Positions 25,483 through 33,682 of a stretch of 64,000 nucleotides of DNA are shown here, piece by piece. The stretch's first letter is position 1. The number at the start of each line of letters is the position of its first letter. The notes beneath the pieces were generated by a model. That model did not search any database, had not been told where the DNA came from, and worked only from the letters and a program-made list of their open reading frames with translations. The position numbers and the translations under genes are program-made. The DNA lies in assembly GCA_002491245.1 (NCBI GenBank), contig DKVO01000035.1, positions 38,941 to 102,940 of the forward strand, given 5' to 3'. Origin of the DNA: Porphyromonadaceae bacterium UBA7176 (lineage in GTDB: Bacteria; Bacteroidota; Bacteroidia; Bacteroidales; Muribaculaceae).

Positions 25483-27072
25483 ATGACCTTGAAGAAGATA
25501 TTAATAACGGCATTAATGGCCATGACTGTGTCGGCAGGCCATGCGAAAGAGAAACCGACGATGGGCTGGAGTTCATGGAATACTTTTGCAATCAATATTT
25601 CGGATTCGATCATCATGCGTCAGGCAGATGCTCTTGTAGAGAAGGGTCTCGACAAGGTCGGTTACAAGTATATCAATATTGATGACGGATTTTTCGGAGG
25701 CCGCGACAAGGCCGGGCATCTGCTGATACACCCTACGCGGTTTCCAAATGGTCTCAAGCCGGTAGCGGACTATATCCATGATCTTGGGTTAAAGGCCGGA
25801 ATATACAGTGATGCCGGTCATATGACCTGCGGCTCGATATGGAGCGGAGATACGATAGCACATGATGTGGGTCTGTTTGAGCATGAGCTTGAGGATTGTG
25901 ACCTGTACTTCAATGATTGCGATTTCGATTTTATCAAGGTTGATTACTGCGGAGCTGACGGAGGAATAGATGGAAATGTGAATTACGAGCCACGCGACCG
26001 ATATACGGCTATCCGCAAGGCTATGGATGCAACCAAACGACCGGATGCTCGTCTGAATATCTGCCGATGGGCTTTTCCGGGTACCTGGGCCTCTGATATA
26101 GCAGTGTCGTGGCGAGTGACTCCTGATATAAGAGCAGAGTGGAGCTCGGTGCGCGGAATTATCGATGAATGTCTCTATCTGGCGCCATATGCCGGCGATG
26201 GGCACTACAACGATATGGATATGCTCGAAGTTGGGCGTGGAATGAGCAAGGAAGAAGACCAGACACATTTTGCGATGTGGTGTATGATGGCTTCTCCGCT
26301 GATGATAGGCTGCGACATGAGCACACTGACAGATGAAAGCCTTGCGCTGCTTAAAAATGAGGAGCTTATAGCTATCAATCAGGATCCACTCGGATTGCAG
26401 GCTTATGTTGCGAAGACTGATGGCGAAACATATGTGCTTGTGAAGGATATTATAGAAAATTTGAGTACGCGCCGTGCAGTGGCATTGTATAATCCAACAG
26501 ATAAAGAGGTTGAAATGGGTGTCGACTTTGCGGATATCCAGCTTGGAGGTGGAGTGGAGATGCGTGATGCGATAGCTTGTAAATCTCTTGGGGTGCATAA
26601 GGGCGGTTTTAAGACCAAAGTGCCGGCTCATGGAACGAGGGTGTATACACTCAAGGGAGAGAATCGTCTTCCTCAAACAAAATATGAGGCAGAAAACGCA
26701 TATCTGCACGATTACCAAGAACTTTATAATGCAGAGAAGGTGGGGACGGCCTATGTGAGACGTCTTCCGGGAACATCGGGAAATGCAGTGGTATCGAACT
26801 TGGGGCATCGTCCGTCGAATGATCTTGTGTGGCGAGAGGTTTCGGTACCCAAGGCAGGTGTATATGAGGTTGTCGTGGCAGTCATGCCACGTGGAAAATG
26901 TCAGATGCAGGTGTCGTCGAACGATAATCCGTATACCCGTTTCCGCTTTGAAGGTAATGAGGGAGCGACGACAGTGACAGCACGTCTAAACTTGAAGAAG
27001 GGTTTGAATACAATACGTATTGCAAGCAATGATGATGCTCCTGAAATCGACTATATGGAGATAAAACTTTGA
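25483..27072 (+). CDS. GH27 alpha-galactosidase with carbohydrate-binding tail
   Basis: A 529-residue secreted enzyme. Signal peptide to about residue 22, then the catalytic barrel opens with MGWSSWNTFA. Nucleophile D154 in FIKVDYCG, acid/base D215 in SWRVTPDI; EDQTHFAMWCMMASPLMIG is also typical of GH27. Residues about 395-529 (YEAENAYLHDYQEL ... EIDYMEIKL) form a CBM6/CBM35-like beta-sandwich. It should release terminal alpha-galactose from glycans. First gene of a four-gene operon. Confidence 0.94.
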   Translation: MTLKKILITALMAMTVSAGHAKEKPTMGWSSWNTFAINISDSIIMRQADALVEKGLDKVGYKYINIDDGFFGGRDKAGHLLIHPTRFPNGLKPVADYIHDLGLKAGIYSDAGHMTCGSIWSGDTIAHDVGLFEHELEDCDLYFNDCDFDFIKVDYCGADGGIDGNVNYEPRDRYTAIRKAMDATKRPDARLNICRWAFPGTWASDIAVSWRVTPDIRAEWSSVRGIIDECLYLAPYAGDGHYNDMDMLEVGRGMSKEEDQTHFAMWCMMASPLMIGCDMSTLTDESLALLKNEELIAINQDPLGLQAYVAKTDGETYVLVKDIIENLSTRRAVALYNPTDKEVEMGVDFADIQLGGGVEMRDAIACKSLGVHKGGFKTKVPAHGTRVYTLKGENRLPQTKYEAENAYLHDYQELYNAEKVGTAYVRRLPGTSGNAVVSNLGHRPSNDLVWREVSVPKAGVYEVVVAVMPRGKCQMQVSSNDNPYTRFRFEGNEGATTVTARLNLKKGLNTIRIASNDDAPEIDYMEIKL

Positions 27073-27105
27073 ATATTCCACCACTTACTTAACTCATTTA
27101 AAATA

Positions 27106-27798
27106 ATGAAAAAGATTGCGATTGTGATGATGTTTGCTGTAGCCTCAATGACTGCAGTGGCTCAGGAGGCTCTTAACTGGGCAAATTTCAAGCGTTATGA
27201 TGCGCAGAATAAGGAAATTGCGACATCGGGAGTTTACCCGGAGGTTGTGTTGCTCGGAAACTCAATAACCGAAGGTTGGCCGGCAGCCAATCCTCAGTTT
27301 TTTACCGATCATCCGGAAATCGTCGGGCGTGGAATCTCGGGTCAGACCACTTATCAGATGCTTCTGCGTTTCCGCAGCGATGTGGTGGATCTTAAGCCGA
27401 AGATTGTTGTGATAAATGGAGGAACTAATGATATAGCACTCAATTCGGGAGCGTATGATGAAGACAAGACTTTTGCCAATATTGTGTCGATGGTTGATAT
27501 CGCCAAGGCTAACGGTATACAGCCGGTGCTGTCGACGTTGCTCCCGGCCGAGGGTTTCAGCTGGCGCCCGGAGGTGACGGATGCAATGGAGAAGATACAG
27601 AGTCTCAACGGGAGGATAAAGTCGTATGCAGTAGAGAAGGGTATATTTTTTGTGGATTATTTTACTCCTCTTGTGAACAGTGATCATACGGGTATGACTC
27701 CCGGTTTTGCTAATGATACTCCGGGTGTGCATCCTAATTCGGCTGGCTATGATGTGATGGAGGTTATTTTGCTTGGAGTACTCAAGCAAGTGCGCTGA
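27106..27798 (+). CDS. Secreted SGNH/GDSL esterase
   Basis: A 230-residue protein with signal peptide (MKKIAIVMMFAVASMTAVAQ). Block I LLGNSITEGWP gives the nucleophile Ser, block II GRGISGQTT the Gly, block III NGGTNDIA the Asn, and block V PGVHPNSAGY the Asp/His. The set is complete and likely deacylates a glycan, such as an acetylated oligosaccharide. It is 33 bases after the GH27 gene. Confidence 0.92.
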   Translation: MKKIAIVMMFAVASMTAVAQEALNWANFKRYDAQNKEIATSGVYPEVVLLGNSITEGWPAANPQFFTDHPEIVGRGISGQTTYQMLLRFRSDVVDLKPKIVVINGGTNDIALNSGAYDEDKTFANIVSMVDIAKANGIQPVLSTLLPAEGFSWRPEVTDAMEKIQSLNGRIKSYAVEKGIFFVDYFTPLVNSDHTGMTPGFANDTPGVHPNSAGYDVMEVILLGVLKQVR

Positions 27799-27848
27799 GA
27801 TTGCTTGGGAGAGGCTCGGATGTGGCGCTGCTATCGAGCATGCCTTTA

Positions 27849-27877
27849 GGCACGACTCGGAGAGTCGCGCTCCTATC
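27849..27877 (-). repeat. REP-like palindromic element, copy 2
   Basis: Exact reverse complement of 7050-7078, in the 153-base gap between the SGNH esterase and the BSP peptidase genes. Its hairpin could stabilise or end the upstream mRNA. Confidence 0.7.
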
Positions 27878-27951
27878 GATGCTGTGGGGTGAAAATGCGG
27901 AGCATTTTCTTCCTAAGTTACATTGTGAGATTTATGTAAGTATAATTTATA

Positions 27952-28764
27952 ATGAAGATCAAGATTTTTGTTTTAGCTTTGGGTTTTGCCACTGCGATGT
28001 CTGCTATGGGGGCAAATAGGATGGAGAAATATCATGAACCTTTTGCAATAGATTCTCAGTGGGAGGATTATTATCCGGGTAAGGTCAACTTCCGTATCAC
28101 ATCTCCGGAGACTGCCGGAGCGGATATCTATCGCCGGATAATTCCTGATCCGGACAAGTATATTTCGGATAATGCACGCCGTGTGCTTCAGACGCTCTAT
28201 TTCTCGCCGGAGGATAAGATACCTCAAATAAAGGTGATAGATTATGTGGTGAGGGATTTTGACGGTGTTTCGTACAAGAGCGGTGGCGGCGACCGTGTGC
28301 GAATCGATTACAGCACAGGTTGGATAGAGAGGTCGTTTGTTGATAATGATACACTCAGACTCGACTATGAGACCCGAGGAGTGATTTACCATGAGCTGAC
28401 GCATGCGTACCAGCTTGAGCCGAAGGGTTGCGGAACCTATGGCGACGGCGGAGAGTACTGGGCCTTTATCGAGGGTATGGCTGACGCTGTACGAGTGGCG
28501 TGTGGCTGCTTTGAGCAAGATTTCGCGTCGAAGGATCGTCCCCGTGGAGGATCGTGGCGCAACGGTTACCGGACGACGGGGTATTTTCTTTATTGGCTCC
28601 AGCTCAACAAAGATGAGAATTTTATACGTAAGTTCAATGCATCGGCGGCAGAGCTTGATACGTGGTCGTTTGATGCTGCGATGAAGCATGTGCTCGGCGA
28701 CCGCCCTGAAAATTCGGTCGATAACCTGTGGGACGAGTATCAGAAAGCAATCGGAGATAAATAG
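27952..28764 (+). CDS. Basic-secretory-protein-like metallopeptidase
   Basis: A 270-residue protein with signal peptide (about residues 1-21). The zincin motif HELTHAYQ and the downstream EGMADAVR helix match the BSP family (PF04450). These proteins sit in polysaccharide-degradation loci of Bacteroidetes; here it is between an esterase and a mannosidase gene. The substrate is unknown, a glycoprotein is plausible by context. Confidence 0.88.
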   Translation: MKIKIFVLALGFATAMSAMGANRMEKYHEPFAIDSQWEDYYPGKVNFRITSPETAGADIYRRIIPDPDKYISDNARRVLQTLYFSPEDKIPQIKVIDYVVRDFDGVSYKSGGGDRVRIDYSTGWIERSFVDNDTLRLDYETRGVIYHELTHAYQLEPKGCGTYGDGGEYWAFIEGMADAVRVACGCFEQDFASKDRPRGGSWRNGYRTTGYFLYWLQLNKDENFIRKFNASAAELDTWSFDAAMKHVLGDRPENSVDNLWDEYQKAIGDK

Positions 28765-28772
28765 AATATAGC

Positions 28773-31133
28773 ATGACGAAAATGAAATCGACTATAAATG
28801 TAGCTATAGCGGCAAGTGCCGTGTTGCTGATGGCGTCGTGCCAAAGCGACAAATCAGAGAAAACGACCGGAGTGGCTGAAGATCTGGCGCAGTATGTCAA
28901 ACCACTGGTGGGTACATCGGGTTTCGGAAATACTTATCCCGGACCTCAGGTTCCGTTTGGCGGTATTCAAATCAGTCCGGACACAGATACGGATGACTAT
29001 GACACGGCATCGGGTTACAAGTACGACCACCCGACTTTGCTGGGATTTTCGTTGACGCATTTCAACGGTACGGGCATACCTGATCTTGGAGATTTTCTGT
29101 TTATGCCCGGAACGGGCGAGCTTAAGCTTGAACCGGGGACACATGAAGATCCGGATGCCGGCTACCGCTCCCGTTATTCCCATGACCGGGAGGAGGCAAA
29201 GGCCAACTATTACTCTGTGGATCTTTTGGACTACGGAACGAAGGCAGAGATGACTTCGGGGTTGCGTGGCGGAATGTTGCGGTTCACATACCCGGAGAGC
29301 GACAGTGCGTTTGTGCTTGTGGACCTCAACCATACGTTGCGCAGTACGTGTGAATGGGCGAATATCAGGATTGTGAATGACTCGACGATAACGGGTTCGA
29401 AACTTGTGAAGGGCTGGGCTCCCGAGCGGCATGTCTATTTTGCTGCGGTTTTCTCGCAGCCTTTCGACAGTGTGATGATATATCAGAACGGGCGAGAGGT
29501 TATCTACAATACCGCACGCTTCAGAAGTGCGAAAGAGGCCTGGGGCAAGGATATCAAGCTCGGAATCTATTTCCCGACGAAGGCCGGCGAACAGATTGAA
29601 GTGAAGACAGCGGTGTCGTCGGTCAGCACAGCCGGTGCATTGGGTAATCTTGCGGAGCTTGAGGGCGAGACGTTCGAGAGTCTACGACAGAAAGGTGTCG
29701 ATGCCTGGAATGAACAACTTGCGATTTTTGATGTCGAGGGCGACCGGACTCAGAAGGAGACATTCTATACGTCGGTTTACCATGCGTTTATCAATCCGTT
29801 TGTGTTTGAGGATGCGGACGGCAGTTTCCGTACACTTGACCAAAATATAGAGAAGAGTGAGCCGGGGCACCGCAATCTGACGCTTTTCTCGGTGTGGGAT
29901 ACGTACAGGGCTCTTCATCCGCTGTTTAATCTTGTGCAGCAGGGAGTGAATGCAGATGTGGCCAACAGTATGCTGACGCATTATGACCACAGTGTGGAGA
30001 AGATGTTGCCGATATGGTCGTTCTACGGTCAGGAGAACTGGTGTATGATCGGTTATCATTCGGTGTCGGTCCTTGCCGACATGATAGTGAAGGATGTGCC
30101 GGGAGTAGATGCCGAGCGAGCATACGAGGCTATGGTGACGACTGCCAATAACCGCAACTATGACTGCCTGCCCGAATATATCGCCAATGGGTGGGTGCCG
30201 CTGGACAAGGAGAAAGAGTCGGTGTCGAAGACTCTGGAGTATGCTTATGATGATTACTGCATAGCGCAGGCTGCGAAACATCTTGGCAAGACTGCGGACT
30301 ACGACTATTATCTGAACCGTTCGATGGCGTATCAAAACCTTGTTGATCCGGAAACCAAATATATGCGTGGACGTGATGAGGCCGGCAACTGGCGGACACC
30401 GTTCTCTCCGATCGCCTATGAGGGCCCGGGTTCGGTGAATGGCTGGGGTGATATAACGGAAGGTTTTACGGTGCAGTATTCGTGGTATGTGCCTCACGAT
30501 GTGCAGGGGCATATCAATGAAGTTGGCGAGGAGTTGTACAAGGCCCGTCTTGATTCGCTTTTTGAGATAGAGATACCGGACGATGTTCCCGGTGCCCATG
30601 ATATACAGGGGCGTATAGGCGCATATTGGCATGGTAATGAGCCTTGCCATCAGGTTATTTATCTTTATAATTATCTCCGGGAGCCTTGGAAGGCCCAGAA
30701 ACGTGTGCGCGAGGTTATTGACCGTTTCTATGGTAATGAACCGGGTTCGCTGTGCGGCAATGATGATTGCGGTCAGATGTCAGCATGGTATATCTTCAAT
30801 TGCATGGGCTTTTACCCGACTGCACCGTCGAGCAATATCTACAATATAGGTTCACCGGCCCTCCCTGCAGTGTCGATGAAGATGAGCAACGGCAAGATGG
30901 TGAATGTGAGGGCTGAGAATTGGTCGAAAGATAATGTGTATGTGGAGGCGATGTATCTCAATGGAGAGCTGTACGATAAATCGTATATCACTTATGACGA
31001 TATCCGCGATGGAGCTGATATAAGGTTTGTGATGAGCGGAACGCCTAATACCAAGCGAGCAACATCGGCAGAAGCAGTGGCGCCATCGATCAGTGCTCCG
31101 GGACAGACTGTGAGGTATACCAGACCTGAATAA
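28773..31133 (+). CDS. GH92 alpha-mannosidase lipoprotein
   Basis: A 786-residue lipoprotein (lipobox LMAS|C, C23). The fold begins with YVKPLVGTSGFGNTYPGPQVPFG and continues with FNGTGIPDLGDFLFMPGTG. Catalytic-site markers of GH92 are GNEPCHQVIYLYN and CGNDDCGQMSAWYIF. GH92 enzymes are calcium-dependent exo-mannosidases acting on N-glycans; linkage cannot be told here. It follows the BSP gene by eight bases. An in-frame ATG at 28782 is an alternative start. Context with alpha-galactosidase and esterase suggests a host-glycan locus without SusC/D in the window. Confidence 0.96.
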   Translation: MTKMKSTINVAIAASAVLLMASCQSDKSEKTTGVAEDLAQYVKPLVGTSGFGNTYPGPQVPFGGIQISPDTDTDDYDTASGYKYDHPTLLGFSLTHFNGTGIPDLGDFLFMPGTGELKLEPGTHEDPDAGYRSRYSHDREEAKANYYSVDLLDYGTKAEMTSGLRGGMLRFTYPESDSAFVLVDLNHTLRSTCEWANIRIVNDSTITGSKLVKGWAPERHVYFAAVFSQPFDSVMIYQNGREVIYNTARFRSAKEAWGKDIKLGIYFPTKAGEQIEVKTAVSSVSTAGALGNLAELEGETFESLRQKGVDAWNEQLAIFDVEGDRTQKETFYTSVYHAFINPFVFEDADGSFRTLDQNIEKSEPGHRNLTLFSVWDTYRALHPLFNLVQQGVNADVANSMLTHYDHSVEKMLPIWSFYGQENWCMIGYHSVSVLADMIVKDVPGVDAERAYEAMVTTANNRNYDCLPEYIANGWVPLDKEKESVSKTLEYAYDDYCIAQAAKHLGKTADYDYYLNRSMAYQNLVDPETKYMRGRDEAGNWRTPFSPIAYEGPGSVNGWGDITEGFTVQYSWYVPHDVQGHINEVGEELYKARLDSLFEIEIPDDVPGAHDIQGRIGAYWHGNEPCHQVIYLYNYLREPWKAQKRVREVIDRFYGNEPGSLCGNDDCGQMSAWYIFNCMGFYPTAPSSNIYNIGSPALPAVSMKMSNGKMVNVRAENWSKDNVYVEAMYLNGELYDKSYITYDDIRDGADIRFVMSGTPNTKRATSAEAVAPSISAPGQTVRYTRPE

Positions 31134-31165
31134 GAGGATGGTCTGCCCCGTCAGATCAAAGAAAA

Positions 31166-31198
31166 AAAGCCGGATTTCGATTTGAAGAGTCCGGCTTT
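31166..31198 (+). terminator. Intrinsic terminator of the GH27-GH92 operon
   Basis: AAAGCCGGA paired with TCCGGCTTT across a 15-base loop, running into ttttaag. Confidence 0.8.
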
Positions 31199-31241
31199 TA
31201 AGTGTTTTTAGTTCGAGATCGATAAAAATGCTAAAAATTAT

Positions 31242-31272
31242 TTTGAGAAAAGAAAAATAGTCGCTAACTTTG
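31242..31272 (+). promoter_or_regulatory. Promoter of tRNA-Pro
   Basis: TTTG (31242-31245), 19 bases, TAACTTTG (31265-31272); a near-ideal Bacteroidetes promoter 17 bases before the tRNA. Confidence 0.75.
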
Positions 31273-31288
31273 CAGTCGCTTAGCCAAT

Positions 31289-31361
31289 CGGGGTGTAGCA
31301 CAGTTGGCAGCGCGCCACGTTCGGGACGTGGAGGTCGGAAGTTCGAGTCTTCTCACCCCGA
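31289..31361 (+). tRNA. tRNA-Pro (anticodon CGG)
   Basis: Seven-base acceptor stem CGGGGTG/CACCCCG, discriminator A, anticodon stem CCACG/CGTGG with loop TTCGGGA giving anticodon CGG at 31322-31324, T arm GGAAG-TTCGAGT-CTTCT. The D stem has one A-C mismatch. CCA is not encoded. Confidence 0.95.
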
Positions 31362-31374
31362 CTCTTTTAGAGTT

Positions 31375-31410
31375 AACGCTCTGTAAACCAATTGTTTGCA
31401 GGGCGTTTTT
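31375..31410 (+). terminator. Intrinsic terminator after tRNA-Pro
   Basis: A 14-bp stem (two G-T pairs) made by 31375-31388 and 31394-31407, with five T at the end. Confidence 0.75.
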
Positions 31411-31477
31411 GTTATTTTAGCCAGAACAGAAACGGAACACGTTTGCAAATTTTTTTAAGATTCTACTTAATCAATAT

Positions 31478-31508
31478 TTTGTAGTTCAGCGTTTTATTAA
31501 TAAATTTG
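31478..31508 (+). promoter_or_regulatory. Promoter of the acyltransferase gene
   Basis: TTTG at 31478-31481, 19 bases, TAAATTTG at 31501-31508. It leaves a leader of about 130 nt that contains a 15-codon open frame starting at 31541. Confidence 0.65.
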
Positions 31509-31540
31509 CGAATGTATAAACGAGATAAGGGTTGGTAGAT

Positions 31541-31588
31541 ATGAAAATAATAGAATTGAACGAAACGCGCCAACTGATCTATGGATAG
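31541..31588 (+). other. Possible 15-codon leader ORF
   Basis: ATG at 31541 to TAG at 31588 encodes MKIIELNETRQLIYG. It sits between the promoter and the acyltransferase start. It may be a leader peptide or the stump of a decayed gene. Confidence 0.2.
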
Positions 31589-31647
31589 GAAGATTCAAAA
31601 ATTGTTCTAAACTAAGACGGAAATAGAAATTATTATAAATAATTAAA

Positions 31648-32811
31648 ATGCATTCAATCAACGTGTTACCCCCCCCATTTGGGAAGGCGGACGTGTCGAC
31701 ATCGGGCGGTAGGAAGGTCCGTAATTCAAATTTAGAGCTTTACAGGATTATTGTGATGTTGCTTATCATAGCGCATCATTTTGTTGTCAATTCGGGATTG
31801 ACGGGGCATATAATAGAGAACGGAGACTACTCGGCGAAGAGTGGCGCGATGATGTTTTTCGGGGCTTTCGGAAAGACTGGCATCAATTGTTTTGTGTTGA
31901 TAACCGGTTATTTTATGAGTGGAAGCAATATAACACTGGCGAAGTTTGTGAAGCTGTATGGTCAGATGGTTTTCTATTCGCTGATCATAAGTATGATATT
32001 TTTTATCAGCGGTCATGATGCGTTGACGGCTCGGTCGGCAGTGGATTATGTGTGCAAGATTTTTCCTGCGCGAAGCATATCGGATAATTTCGGCGGATGC
32101 TTCATGGTTTTTTATCTGTGTCTGCCTTTTCTGATTGTTTTTGTGAAGGCCCTGACACGTCGTCAGCATTTCCTGCTGATATGTCTGCTTCTGCTTTTTT
32201 ATACGTTGCTGCCGATGTTCCCGAAGTTCAGCGTGAGGTTCAATTATGTTGAGTGGTTTTCGATACTTTTTGTGGTAGCGTCGTATATAAGACGGTATAA
32301 TGCCTTGGATGGAGTTCGCCATTCGTATTGGGGCTGGGCTACGCTCGGATTGCTATTGGGATACGGACTGTTCTGTGTGGCGGTGATGAATAATGTGGCC
32401 GATGAAAAGAAGTTTGGCTACGTGTTCCATTTTGTATCGGACTCGAACAAGGTGTTGGCTTTTGCCTTGGCGTTGTGTTCGTTTATGTGGTTCAAGGGTT
32501 TGAAAATACGTCAGAGCCGATTGATAAACGCTTTGGGTGCGAGTACGTTTGGGGTGCTTCTTATTCATGCGAACAGCGATACGATGCGACAGTGGCTTTG
32601 GGTTGAGAAGGTGAAGGTGGTGGATTCGTTTATAAAATATGATACGGCCGATATGCTTCTGTATGCGGCGGCGTGTGTGGTAGTGATATTTATGGCTTGT
32701 GCGAGTATCGATATCGTGAGGTCGCGCTTTATAGAGCGGCCATTGAATTCGTGTATCGAACGAGCTGTGCGCCGTGTGCAGAAGCATATCGGACCGAAGT
32801 TGCCCCGGTGA
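31648..32811 (+). CDS. Membrane O-acyltransferase (acyltransferase 3 family)
   Basis: A 387-residue inner-membrane protein with about ten hydrophobic segments. The family core starts at residue 26 with RNSNLELYRIIVMLLIIAHH, in which the His is catalytic. FGKTGINCFVLITGYF and the C-terminal SRFIERPL are typical of enzymes that acetylate exopolysaccharide or O-antigen. The first 25 residues lie outside the family and contain a run of eight C (31669-31676) in codons 8-10. A change in that run would shift the frame before the core. A GTG at 31693 is an alternative start beyond the tract. It is monocistronic, next to a tRNA. Confidence 0.85.
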   Translation: MHSINVLPPPFGKADVSTSGGRKVRNSNLELYRIIVMLLIIAHHFVVNSGLTGHIIENGDYSAKSGAMMFFGAFGKTGINCFVLITGYFMSGSNITLAKFVKLYGQMVFYSLIISMIFFISGHDALTARSAVDYVCKIFPARSISDNFGGCFMVFYLCLPFLIVFVKALTRRQHFLLICLLLLFYTLLPMFPKFSVRFNYVEWFSILFVVASYIRRYNALDGVRHSYWGWATLGLLLGYGLFCVAVMNNVADEKKFGYVFHFVSDSNKVLAFALALCSFMWFKGLKIRQSRLINALGASTFGVLLIHANSDTMRQWLWVEKVKVVDSFIKYDTADMLLYAAACVVVIFMACASIDIVRSRFIERPLNSCIERAVRRVQKHIGPKLPR

Positions 32812-32820
32812 TAGACGAGG

Positions 32821-33645
32821 TCAGTCGACGTCCATGAGGAGTTTTTTGCCGTAAGGGGTGAAGTTGTCGGACAGGACATATGCTGCGATCGGGATGATAA
32901 TCTCTCCCTGGGCGTAGCTTGCCACTTCGTAGGGCTGGTATACGAAAACGATGTCGCTGTCGCCATTGATATAGAAATTGCCGCCTGATGGTATGGCTTC
33001 AATCTGTGTCTGGCCTATTGATCCTTGCATCGCTGTCGCTTCGTCGCGGATGATGGCCGGCAGTTTTTCGAGGCCCTGCGGGGTGAAAATGTCGGCGAGG
33101 GAGAAAACTTTGCCTGAGTTTATGTCGTAGTTTACGTAGTATGTGCCGTACATGCCGTGAGCGGCACGAGGCATGTATGTGGATACAGAAATCTGGTACG
33201 ACAATATTTTTGAGGACAGGTTGGCGATTGACCCTATGGCGGTGTAATAGCCGTCGAAAGCGTTGTCGGCAACAGTGGTGTCGGCAATCTGGTAGCCGAG
33301 GTCGGCCGTGGCTTTTTTGAATGCTTCGCGGATAATCCCTGCGTGGTCGGTGCCGGCGGAGTCGAAAGCAGTTTTGAGTATGGAGTCGTTGAGCGCAGTG
33401 ATGTCGTGGCCGTATATCTCTGTAGGCATGAGGATGTTGGCCGAGCAATCGAATGAGAGGTCTTTTTCGGTTTCGTAATCGGCAGCAGAGCCAATGAGCC
33501 TGTATGTGGTGTTTGTCTTGATGTTTGTGAAGGAGATTTTGTCGGCTGTTTTATCAGCCTTGGTGTTGTTGCAGCTCTGGGTGATTGCGGCAAAGGAGCC
33601 TAAGGCTAATGCGATGCCGGCGATAGAGTAGATGGAACGGTTCAT
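32821..33645 (-). CDS. DUF3298 (RsiV-like) lipoprotein
   Basis: A 274-residue lipoprotein (lipobox ITQSC, C25). The central ISVSTYMPRAAHGMYGTYYVNYD and DINSGKVFSLADIF match the DUF4163/DUF3298 pair found in RsiV and in many Bacteroidetes periplasmic proteins. RsiV binds lysozyme in Bacillus, but this protein has no membrane anti-sigma part. Function here is unknown. It lies 37 bases after the phytase gene, probably co-transcribed. Confidence 0.8.
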   Translation of the reverse strand: MNRSIYSIAGIALALGSFAAITQSCNNTKADKTADKISFTNIKTNTTYRLIGSAADYETEKDLSFDCSANILMPTEIYGHDITALNDSILKTAFDSAGTDHAGIIREAFKKATADLGYQIADTTVADNAFDGYYTAIGSIANLSSKILSYQISVSTYMPRAAHGMYGTYYVNYDINSGKVFSLADIFTPQGLEKLPAIIRDEATAMQGSIGQTQIEAIPSGGNFYINGDSDIVFVYQPYEVASYAQGEIIIPIAAYVLSDNFTPYGKKLLMDVD

Positions 33646-33682
33646 GATGCAGGATAAAATTTAAGTTGGGAGAAATAGATTG

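Noticed and set aside
29682..30650. 322-codon minus-strand frame inside the GH92 gene
   Set aside because: Antisense to the mannosidase; sequence is Arg/His-rich and patternless.
31289..32811. Genomic island inserted at tRNA-Pro
   Set aside because: No integrase, no repeated tRNA 3' end and no other mobile gene was seen near the tRNA; only the acyltransferase follows.
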